A stretch of DNA of 64,000 nucleotides from Cytophagales bacterium (GTDB taxonomy: Bacteria > Bacteroidota > Bacteroidia > Cytophagales > Thermoflexibacteraceae). The notes under the pieces are model-generated. The model made no database searches. It saw only the letters and a program-made list of their open reading frames with translations, and was not told where the DNA came from. Positions 22,299 to 29,335 of this stretch are shown here, piece by piece (the stretch's first letter is position 1; the number at the start of each line of letters is the position of its first letter). The stretch spans positions 1 through 64,000 of the forward strand of contig JAAFKA010000004.1 in the NCBI GenBank assembly GCA_013299115.1, written 5' to 3'. Made by a program: the position numbers and the translations under genes.

Positions 22299-22682
22299 AT
22301 GAAAAAACTAAGCGAAAAAATTGGCGAAAAAATAAGATTGGTTCGTGAAAAGCAAAACCTTACCCAGCAATCTATGGCAGACGAATTGGGTATTACCTCC
22401 AATGGCTATGGCAAAATAGAAAGAGGAGATAGTGCTATAAACCTCGATAAATTAGACAAAATAGCTGAAATTCTGAAAGTCAAATTAGGAGATTTGATAG
22501 ACTTAGAAAAATCAGGCGTGGTAATAACAGACAATAAAATTAAGAACATTGACAAAATCGCCAGCATCATCATCTGCGAAGTTTCCGAAAAAGAACGTGA
22601 ACTATACGAAGCCCAGATTACGCAACTCAAAGACGAAAACCTGTATCTGCGGGGCTTGGTGGAGAAAATGGCGGGGAAGTAG
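22299..22682 (+). CDS. XRE-family transcriptional regulator
   Basis: From ATG 22299 the protein is 127 aa. The HTH is at residues about 10-65 (EKIRLVREKQNLTQQSMADE, SNGYGKIERGDSAINLDKLD). The C-terminal segment is coiled-coil (YEAQITQLKDENLYLRGLVE). I preferred this ATG to 22278, because a TACTTTTG-type box (22271-22278) overlaps that start. It is divergent from the protease gene and may regulate it. Its stop abuts the duplicated thrA 3' end. Confidence 0.85.
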   Translation: MKKLSEKIGEKIRLVREKQNLTQQSMADELGITSNGYGKIERGDSAINLDKLDKIAEILKVKLGDLIDLEKSGVVITDNKIKNIDKIASIIICEVSEKERELYEAQITQLKDENLYLRGLVEKMAGK

Positions 22683-22728
22683 GCGGAGGTGTTTGCAGAT
22701 GTGATTAGGGTGGGGAATTATTTGTAAG
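22683..22728 (+). pseudogene. Duplicated thrA 3'-end remnant
   Basis: 22689-22727 (GTTTGCAGATGTGATTAGGG...GGGGAATTATTTGTA) matches the last codons of thrA at 17847-17885 with one mismatch. The preceding GGCGGAGG also matches thrA, with 15 bp deleted between. It encodes the C-terminal FADVIRVGNYL. It marks the right edge of an insertion at the 3' end of thrA. Confidence 0.85.
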
Positions 22729-22815
22729 GGGATATTACTTTTTTCAACCCCCGCAAGGCAGGGTCGATTGTTTCTAAAAAAAATGTTTACCTTTGCAAAA
22801 AACTTATCAATAACA

Positions 22816-23158
22816 ATGGAATTTCAACTACCCGATTTTTTAACAAAAGTTCAAGATTACCGCAGACTACGAAGAGTAGCATGGCAACCAAATTTATCGC
22901 AAATTTTGGCTCGTTGAGAATAAAACAGCCATGCCCAAAGGCTGGAATGGGATTGAAAGGCTTATCAAAGTGAGGCGTTGGGGGCTAAGAAGTGGGAAAA
23001 AATTTGAACAAACGGCTTATTATATCACCAGTAAGTTGAACAACATTGCACTGACTTTGATGAAAGTAAAAGGTTGGAAAACCAATGCAGATACTTTTGC
23101 TAAAATATCAAATAAAATTGACGAATTGATGAAATTATTTACAAAAAAAGAGAAACAA
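22816..23158 (+). pseudogene. Decayed ISAs1-like transposase
   Basis: ATG 22816 starts MEFQLPDFLTKVQDYRRLRR, like the N-terminus of ISAs1-type transposases, and soon hits a stop. A second frame (from about 22931) has PKGWNGIERLIKVRRWGLRS-G-K, then TAYYITSKLNNIALTLMKVK, resembling the C-terminal third of the same family. The catalytic middle is deleted. A long-dead element just outside the thrA 3' remnant. Confidence 0.6.
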
Positions 23159-23268
23159 TGGACCCTGCCCTTCGGGGTTGTAAAAAAAAATGCCAAACCA
23201 ACCTCGAAGGAGTTGAACAACAATAGCCCTACGTGCAACGTAGGGACACAAAGCACTTGGCACCACCT

Positions 23269-23814
23269 TTATTTAGACTTTAGCGTAGGCACAATTTTAT
23301 CTTTGTAATCTTGCACTGCTTGCAAAATGATTTTGTAGGCAACTTCTCTGTCTAAAAATTCCTCTACCATTACGGTCTTGTTCTCCAACTTTTTATAGTC
23401 TTCAAAAAAGCTACGCATTTCGTTGATAAAGTGCAAAGGCAACTGCCCAATGTTGTTGATATGGTTGATACTCACATCATCGGCAGCTACGGCAATAATT
23501 TTGTCGTCTGCCTCACCAGAGTCGAGCATACGCATTACGCCAATCACTTTTGCCTTGACTATACACAAAGGTTGAATTTCTATCATAGACAAAACCAAAA
23601 TATCCAAAGGGTCATTGTCATCACCGTAGGTCTGCGGAATAAAACCGTAGTTGGCGGGATAATAGACCGAAGAATAGAGTACCCTGTCTAATTTGAGTAA
23701 GCCGCTGTCTTTGTCCAATTCGTACTTAGCTCTTGAGCCTTTGGGAATTTCTACAATAGCCGAAACTATTTGTGGAACTTGTATGCCTGTTGGAAGGTCG
23801 TGCCATGGATTCAT
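23269..23814 (-). CDS. ppa: Inorganic pyrophosphatase (family I)
   Basis: The 181-aa cytoplasmic enzyme hydrolyses pyrophosphate to phosphate and drives biosynthetic reactions. Family I marks are present: [43 protein letters not shown], and [12 protein letters not shown] with the metal-binding Asp residues. Length is normal. Only an 8-copy heptamer repeat separates its start from the terminator of the TonB receptor gene. Its promoter therefore lies in or next to the repeat. Confidence 0.97.
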   Translation of the reverse strand: MNPWHDLPTGIQVPQIVSAIVEIPKGSRAKYELDKDSGLLKLDRVLYSSVYYPANYGFIPQTYGDDNDPLDILVLSMIEIQPLCIVKAKVIGVMRMLDSGEADDKIIAVAADDVSINHINNIGQLPLHFINEMRSFFEDYKKLENKTVMVEEFLDREVAYKIILQAVQDYKDKIVPTLKSK

Positions 23815-23821
23815 ATTTGTA

Positions 23822-23880
23822 ATTTTGAATTTTGAATTTTGAATTTTGAATTTTGAATTTTGAATTTTGAATTTTGAATT
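23822..23880. repeat. Heptanucleotide tandem repeat (ATTTTGA x8) upstream of ppa
   Basis: Eight perfect ATTTTGA units (23822-23877) plus ATT. They occupy positions -8 to -66 relative to the ppa start on the minus strand, i.e. its leader or promoter. Copy-number change would alter promoter-to-start spacing without affecting a reading frame. Confidence 0.9.
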
Positions 23881-23887
23881 ACAATTT

Positions 23888-23917
23888 TTTAAATTCCCTT
23901 TGGGGGCAGGGAACTTT
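23888..23917 (-). terminator. Probable terminator of the TonB receptor gene
   Basis: On the minus strand, right after the stop, GTTCCCT...AGGGAAT arms enclose a C-rich loop and are followed by TTTAAAAAATT. Confidence 0.5.
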
Positions 23918-25963
23918 TTAATTTTTTATTCTATAAACCAACTTCACATACACCTCTCTGCCCTGCCAAGGCATATCGATAAGAGAACTTACGTCGGCTT
24001 TCCACGAAGTTATCCGATAATTGCCATCGAGCAAATTGAAACAACCCAAACCAAGAGCGAAGTTTTTAAAAATCACATCATTGACTTGCGTGTAGAGATT
24101 GATATGTATTTCTCTTGGCATAATTAGCGGCTCTCTCACATCTCCTCCTGTTTTGTTTATCCTAAACTTGTTGTTGATATACATAGCCGAAAGGTGGGCA
24201 TTCCATTTGGGCAAGATTTTGACAAAGACCTGTAAATTTGCCTTTTGCGAAGACACACCTGGGAATACGCCACTCACACGAGGCAATTTTAAGAAAGAGG
24301 CTGTTTCCACCACATTGTAAAAAGAGTAGCCCAAATTGACGTAGCCCCATTTGGGTTGCCAACGCAACTCTGCTTCTACGCCTCTGGTGGCGGTGTTACC
24401 CAAATTTTCGTAAGAGGCAGTGCCATTGCCACTGTTATCTAAACCATCTTTGCGTGTGATAAAATTCTGAATTTGGCTGTAATAGACGTTGGTCGAAAGT
24501 TGCAAATTGCTGCGTGGTCGCCAACCTATTTCAAATTCTATCAAAGAAAATCTTTCAGGTTCTATGTTGCCAATTCCTTTTTCGGCAAATTCGATGTTGA
24601 ACAAAGTTGGGTTTTTGAAAGCCTGCGAATACAAGGCTTTGAAGTGAAATTTCTCAAAGGCTTTGGTAATGGCAAGGCGAGGGACAACCACAGGCGTAAT
24701 GTTGCCGTACCTTTCATACCTTGCACCTGCGGTGATATTGGCATATTTGGAAGTAAAATTGACTTCTGCAAAACCAGCCAATCCCAAATAATTTGCCGAA
24801 ATATCTCCTGTTTTAAACCTCCTGCTTGTGGTATAAATCACATAGTCATACAGCACTTCTCCTCCTGCTGTTAGAGATAAGTTGTCTTTCAACTGATAGG
24901 CTAAGTAGTTTTTGAAACCATACCTGTCGTCTATGGTATTGAATAAACCCAAAACATTTAATTTGGTGGTATCTACTAAATTTTGACGAGGAATATTAGT
25001 AAAGTTATTAGGGGTCTGTTGCTGCCAACTAAATTTGCTATGAAAAGTTAATTTGCTACCTAAATCTGTATCATAAGAGGCTTGAAAAAAATTATCATTG
25101 GCACTCAACACTGCATCGCCAATATGTACTAATCTGTTTCGCACAGTGGAATTGATATAACGCATTGTCAATTTTTTGTAACGCAAACCAAAATTCCAAT
25201 AGCTATTGGTGGTTTGTATTTTGTCCTTCGTATTAACCCTGCCTGTGTACAGACCATTCTCCTCATCTATTCTATTGTTGAATTTGCCTGCAATTTGCAA
25301 TACGTTCAAATCTATTTCTACGCCATTTGCCAATTTGGTAGCACCCCACCCTTCAAAATAGTTTCGCATCAACCCACCATCAGCCAATCCCACAGTAGCC
25401 GTTGCACCGCCTTCAAAATTGTTTTTGGCTTTCTTAGAAATAATGTTGATTACTGCCAACCCCGCCATGCCACCGTATTGAGCCGAACCTGCACCCCTTA
25501 TGATTTCTATTCTGTCGATATTGTGCAGCGGATACCGCATCACAGGATAGATACCGCCAAAGGCAATGCTATTCATCATCACGCCGTCAATGGTAAATAA
25601 CATTTTGGCTTCGCTGCTATTGCTGCCACGAATGGTTAGCAAAGGAGCAACGTCATAAGCCACGTCAAACCCTGGCACTGTTCGCAATACATCTAATAAA
25701 TCTTTTGCCCCACTATTCAGAATTTCCTCTTGTGTTATCAAAGTTACAATACCCGGAGATTCTCGCAACGTGGTGGTCTGAAAACCTGCAACAGATACCG
25801 TAGCCTCGTTTTGTGTCCGTCTTTTGAGTTGGCTCAATTCCTCTATATTTGGTTGATATAAAGGCGTGGAGGTAGTATCTTTGGAAGTTTCTTGGGCAAG
25901 AATAGGCGAAACAAGCAAAAATAGCCCTGCACACAAGCAAAAAAGTAAACGCAAATAGTTCAT
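23918..25963 (-). CDS. TonB-dependent outer-membrane receptor
   Basis: From ATG 25963 the 681-aa protein has a signal peptide ([22 protein letters not shown]). The plug domain covers about residues 45-175 ([62 protein letters not shown]). The rest is a 22-strand-type barrel ending in an aromatic strand ([10 protein letters not shown]). Such receptors import siderophores, vitamin B12, metals or glycans with TonB-ExbBD energy. It lacks a SusD partner and a carboxypeptidase-like N-terminal domain, so a siderophore/metal-type role is more likely than glycan uptake. Substrate not determinable. Confidence 0.93.
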   Translation of the reverse strand: MNYLRLLFCLCAGLFLLVSPILAQETSKDTTSTPLYQPNIEELSQLKRRTQNEATVSVAGFQTTTLRESPGIVTLITQEEILNSGAKDLLDVLRTVPGFDVAYDVAPLLTIRGSNSSEAKMLFTIDGVMMNSIAFGGIYPVMRYPLHNIDRIEIIRGAGSAQYGGMAGLAVINIISKKAKNNFEGGATATVGLADGGLMRNYFEGWGATKLANGVEIDLNVLQIAGKFNNRIDEENGLYTGRVNTKDKIQTTNSYWNFGLRYKKLTMRYINSTVRNRLVHIGDAVLSANDNFFQASYDTDLGSKLTFHSKFSWQQQTPNNFTNIPRQNLVDTTKLNVLGLFNTIDDRYGFKNYLAYQLKDNLSLTAGGEVLYDYVIYTTSRRFKTGDISANYLGLAGFAEVNFTSKYANITAGARYERYGNITPVVVPRLAITKAFEKFHFKALYSQAFKNPTLFNIEFAEKGIGNIEPERFSLIEFEIGWRPRSNLQLSTNVYYSQIQNFITRKDGLDNSGNGTASYENLGNTATRGVEAELRWQPKWGYVNLGYSFYNVVETASFLKLPRVSGVFPGVSSQKANLQVFVKILPKWNAHLSAMYINNKFRINKTGGDVREPLIMPREIHINLYTQVNDVIFKNFALGLGCFNLLDGNYRITSWKADVSSLIDMPWQGREVYVKLVYRIKN

Positions 25964-26058
25964 GATGCTAATTTTCTCAAAATTTATGACTACCAACAAT
26001 AGCTATTTTCATAATAGTTGTGTAAGTTTACAAATAAAATTCTATTATCAAAATCATT

Positions 26059-26589
26059 ATGACCATTTTAGCCAACAAATTTGTTAAACATTTTGCCTTG
26101 TTATTGGTCTTCGTAAGCATTACATTGAGTTGCGATACAGCCTTAGACCCACCAGAAGTGAAAACGACCCAAGCCATTCGGTTAGACAATCTCTTTGGCA
26201 CGTGGAAACTAATTGGAGCAGCAGCCTCTATCAATGGTGGTGTGTTAAAAATAGATGATTTGTTCGACCCCACCAAAAATCCACAAGCAGCCCAAGTGGT
26301 TTGTATCAAAAATAGCCTACTCGAAATTAGACGTGGCGGCACATTCAGCGAAACTGCAATATGCTACGGCACAAACGGAAACACAGCCACCGAAATAGGA
26401 ACTTATACGTCCACCTCCACAGCAACTGAAACCGTTGTTACGTTTAGCTATGACAAAGGGGCAGCAGCCATTCCTTCCAAAGTTTGCAACATTGACGACC
26501 TTATCAACGGCACCACACTCAAAATGACTTTCAATACAACTCAACAAGGCTTTAATTTAGCTATTACTTATACGTATGAAAGGCAATAG
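26059..26589 (+). CDS. Lipocalin-like lipoprotein
   Basis: The 176-aa protein has a lipoprotein signal (FALLLVFVSITLSC, lipobox Cys about residue 25). The mature part begins with a lipocalin-type motif (LFGTWKLIGAAASINGG) followed by strands rich in Thr/Ser (TEIGTYTSTSTATETVVTFS). This matches small lipocalin-like outer-membrane lipoproteins common in Bacteroidota; ligand unknown. It is divergent from the TonB receptor gene with about 95 bp between. Confidence 0.8.
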   Translation: MTILANKFVKHFALLLVFVSITLSCDTALDPPEVKTTQAIRLDNLFGTWKLIGAAASINGGVLKIDDLFDPTKNPQAAQVVCIKNSLLEIRRGGTFSETAICYGTNGNTATEIGTYTSTSTATETVVTFSYDKGAAAIPSKVCNIDDLINGTTLKMTFNTTQQGFNLAITYTYERQ

Positions 26590-26615
26590 ATTTCTTGCGG
26601 ATAGACTAACTATAA

Positions 26616-26650
26616 AAAACGTCATAGCACTTGAAGTGGTATGACGTTTT
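26616..26650. terminator. Bidirectional terminator
   Basis: AAAACGTCATAGCAC and GTGGTATGACGTTTT arms form a stem between two converging genes, with T/A runs on both sides. Confidence 0.8.
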
Positions 26651-26674
26651 ACTTTTTTGATAAGCAAAAGTTGC

Positions 26675-27118
26675 CTATAAATCAACAAATTTGCCAACTA
26701 ACCAAAGGATTAGACCTAAAACTAAAAGACCGCCGCCGCCGCCAAGACCAGCGCCGCCACCTAAAGCTACATTTAATACACTCAAAACAATTAATACCAA
26801 ACCGACAATCATTAAGATAATACCAATAGTCATCAAGGTACTATTTATATCTCCATTTGTTTTTTCGGCTTTTTTGATTTTATTGAGCATAGATTTAAGT
26901 GCAAGCCGTTTGGTAAACGCCAATTTAGAAGTTTTATCTAATTGTTGCTCTACTGCCACGCGTAGTTGCGAAAGCTGCATGGCATTGGAGGCTTGCGAAA
27001 TGCTTGCGTTGTTGCCTGCGGTTAAGGTATTGGTGTTGTAGGCACCGCTTATCCCTGCTGCCTGTGTTTGCAGTACTACTGCCAACACAAAAAGAATACT
27101 TAAAATGATTTTCTTCAT
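26675..27118 (-). CDS. Hypothetical secreted/membrane protein with Gly-rich C-terminus
   Basis: The 147-aa product has a signal peptide (KKIILSILFVLAVVLQTQAA). Its charged middle (KLAFTKRLALKSMLNKIKKA) is followed by two hydrophobic helices (LMTIGIILMIVGLVLIVLSV and LLVLGLILWLVGKFVDL) separated by a Gly-rich loop. This arrangement is common in short Bacteroidota membrane proteins of unknown role. The Ala/Ser/Asn-rich segment after the signal is probably periplasmic. Confidence 0.7.
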   Translation of the reverse strand: MKKIILSILFVLAVVLQTQAAGISGAYNTNTLTAGNNASISQASNAMQLSQLRVAVEQQLDKTSKLAFTKRLALKSMLNKIKKAEKTNGDINSTLMTIGIILMIVGLVLIVLSVLNVALGGGAGLGGGGGLLVLGLILWLVGKFVDL

Positions 27119-27181
27119 TTTGAATTTGTAGGTTTAATTGAAAATTTTGTTACAAGATGTAAAATATTTGATTTACTCCAA

Positions 27182-27299
27182 TAGAGGTTATTACGATTTG
27201 TACCGTACCTTTTGGTGGGGGTTGCCTCCAACTGCGAGGTCAATGATTTGAAAATCAAGAAGTTAATTTTCCATACAAAAATTATCGTAATAACCTCTA
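27182..27299. mobile_element. MITE, copy 1 (118 bp)
   Basis: Terminal inverted repeats TAGAGGTTATTACGAT / ATCGTAATAACCTCTA (16 bp perfect) bound a 118-bp non-coding element. A near-identical copy is at 35901-36018. The outermost TA on both sides could be a target-site duplication, as made by IS630/Tc1-type transposases. No matching transposase is in the window. Confidence 0.9.
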
Positions 27300-27330
27300 A
27301 TACAAGTTAAGTATTTGATAAATCAAATAC

Positions 27331-27549
27331 CTATAGTTGAGGCTTATTTTTTTTAGCATCATACAATTTCTTTGCCCCATAACTTACCCCCGCTGCTACT
27401 AACCAGCCAATTCCTCCGTCTATAGGCACACCGCCTCCGCCACTATCAGGAGTAACAGGTGGGGGTGTAGGGTCTGCAAATACTAAGTTGGGAATAATAG
27501 CCAGCCCAAAGACCAACAACCCTATACCTATCATTTTCTTTGTTTTCAT
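27331..27549 (-). CDS. PID-CTERM sorting-signal mini-protein
   Basis: The 72-aa protein has a signal peptide (MIGIGLLVFGLAIIPNLVFA), a Pro/Gly-rich stretch, and a C-terminal PIDGGIGWLVAAGVSYGAKK with basic end. This is the PID-CTERM tripartite sorting signal (motif, hydrophobic helix, basic tail) found in Bacteroidota. There is almost no mature domain, which is usual for this class. It probably ends in the cell envelope after processing by a dedicated sorting protease not seen here. Confidence 0.8.
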   Translation of the reverse strand: MKTKKMIGIGLLVFGLAIIPNLVFADPTPPPVTPDSGGGGVPIDGGIGWLVAAGVSYGAKKLYDAKKNKPQL

Positions 27550-27665
27550 ATATTTTTAGCGTTTTATTGATAAGTTACTCAAAATTCGTACAAATTTTGG
27601 TAGCTTTAAAACGAAGGTAGTCTTTTTTTCCTTATTTTCATAAGTTTACGTATTTTTGCCTTGCT

Positions 27666-29015
27666 ATGCTCAAAAAACAGTCTATTCCTACGTTGCTTGC
27701 TGCCTTGCAAGAAGCTGCTCGCAAGCAAGATACGCAGCAAATTATAAAAATTTGCAAACCTTTATTGGCTGCCGACCTTACGCTGTTGCTCGACAAACTC
27801 TCAGCTACAGATTGTAAACTGATTTTGCAAGTGATTCCAGCTACCAAAGCTGCCGATATTTTGGCAAATCTCGATACAGATAGACGTTTGCCTTTTCTCA
27901 AAACTTTTTTGCCCGAAGAATTAGCTCCTTTGTTGAATGATATGGAGTCAGACAATGTAGCTGATATTCTCAACGAACAGCATGATGCCCTGTTTCTCGA
28001 CCAAGTTACGGCTTTGCTTTCTGAAAGTAAAGCAAAAGATGTAAAGACTTTGCTCCACTACGACCAAGATTGTGCAGGTGGATTAATGTCTGCCGAATTG
28101 ATTAAGGTCAATGTAAATTGGACTGTAGCCCAATGTATGGACGAAATCAAAAAGCAAGGCGAAAGAGTAAAGAAAGTTTTTTCGGTTTATGTAGTCGATG
28201 ACAAAGATACTTTTTTGGGTCGAGTTTCTCTTAAAACTATTGTAATTTCGGACAAGGAAACCCAAATATCTGAAATTTATTTGACAGATGTGATTAGCAT
28301 AGAAACCTACCAATCGCAAGAAACGGTGATTGAGGTAATGAAAAAGTACGACCTCGAAACCATTCCTGTTGTCAATGTGCAAGGGCAGTTGGTCGGCAGA
28401 ATTATGATTGATGACATGATAGACGTGATGCAAGAGCAAGCCGAAGTAGAACGAAGGGCAATGTCGGGCTTGACCGAAGACGTGGACGAGTCGGACTCTA
28501 TTTGGAAGTTGGTAAGGGCAAGGCTACCTTGGCTGCTGATAGGTATGTTTGGTGGCTTGGCGGGGGCTACCTTGCTTGGTGGTTTCTCCAAAGAATTGCT
28601 ATTAATCCCTGCTATGGCGTTTTTTATTCCATTAATCACAGCCACAGGGGGCAATGTAGGTATTCAGTCTTCTACTTTAATCGTACAAAGTTTGGCTGAA
28701 AGCAGCACCTATAAAATTACGTGGTACGAAAGGTTAGCTAAGGCTTTGTTGGTGGCGGTACTCAACGGGGCAGCCATCGGTTTGATAGTTTTTCTCTATA
28801 ACACCTTATTTATTGGCAATACTTCACTTGCCTTTGTCGTTTCGACAGCCCTGTTTTGCGTAGTCATCTTGGCATCTATCACAGGCACAGTTACTCCAAT
28901 TATTCTAAACCGAATAGGCATTAATCCTGCTTTGGCTTCGGGTCCTTTTATCACAACGGCAAACGACTTGTTGGGCTTGGCGGTTTACTTTTGGGTGGCA
29001 AGGTGGTTGATTTGA
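27666..29015 (+). CDS. mgtE: Magnesium transporter MgtE
   Basis: The 449-aa protein shows the full MgtE order. An N-terminal helical sensor domain covers residues about 1-130. Two CBS domains cover about 135-255 (LIKVNVNWTVAQCMDEIKKQ, ETIPVVNVQGQLVGRIMIDD). A plug helix follows, then five membrane helices (from about 285) with the pore motif FFIPLITATGGNVGIQSSTL. It imports Mg2+ and closes when the cytosolic domains bind Mg2+. It stands alone, with a TATTTTTG box at 27651 just before the ATG. Confidence 0.96.
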   Translation: MLKKQSIPTLLAALQEAARKQDTQQIIKICKPLLAADLTLLLDKLSATDCKLILQVIPATKAADILANLDTDRRLPFLKTFLPEELAPLLNDMESDNVADILNEQHDALFLDQVTALLSESKAKDVKTLLHYDQDCAGGLMSAELIKVNVNWTVAQCMDEIKKQGERVKKVFSVYVVDDKDTFLGRVSLKTIVISDKETQISEIYLTDVISIETYQSQETVIEVMKKYDLETIPVVNVQGQLVGRIMIDDMIDVMQEQAEVERRAMSGLTEDVDESDSIWKLVRARLPWLLIGMFGGLAGATLLGGFSKELLLIPAMAFFIPLITATGGNVGIQSSTLIVQSLAESSTYKITWYERLAKALLVAVLNGAAIGLIVFLYNTLFIGNTSLAFVVSTALFCVVILASITGTVTPIILNRIGINPALASGPFITTANDLLGLAVYFWVARWLI

Positions 29016-29335
29016 GCTTTTATGAATAGGTTTACAGCCTACTAATAGAAAAGTGGAAAGCCCTAAAAAGATGAAACCCCTGAAAATCAGGGGTTACATT
29101 CCAATTAATAATATAAACTAAACTAACAAACAAACTTCTGAATGTATAAACAAGAAGTAGTAGATTTTGTTTTACTTTTTGAATTTTTTTTTCAAAAAAG
29201 TTAAACATTTTTTTATTAAGTAACAAAATAAAATAAAGGCATAAATTGCAACCTTGTAAGTAATTGAACTTAATTGCTTAATTATACTCCATAAAGACAC
29301 AAACTCCATAAAGAAAAATCTATAACAAATACGCA
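29016..29335. other. Intergenic region with hairpin
   Basis: There is no protein gene here. 29075-29095 is a perfect hairpin (AACCCCTGA aaa TCAGGGGTT) that may end the mgtE transcript, although no T run follows. The rest is AT-rich with poly-T tracts. The short minus-strand frame here has biased low-complexity content and was rejected. Confidence 0.6.

Noticed and set aside
29032-29226. Minus-strand frame of 64 aa after mgtE
   Set aside because: Lys/Phe/Leu-rich low-complexity product, no promoter, covers a hairpin; unlikely to be coding.
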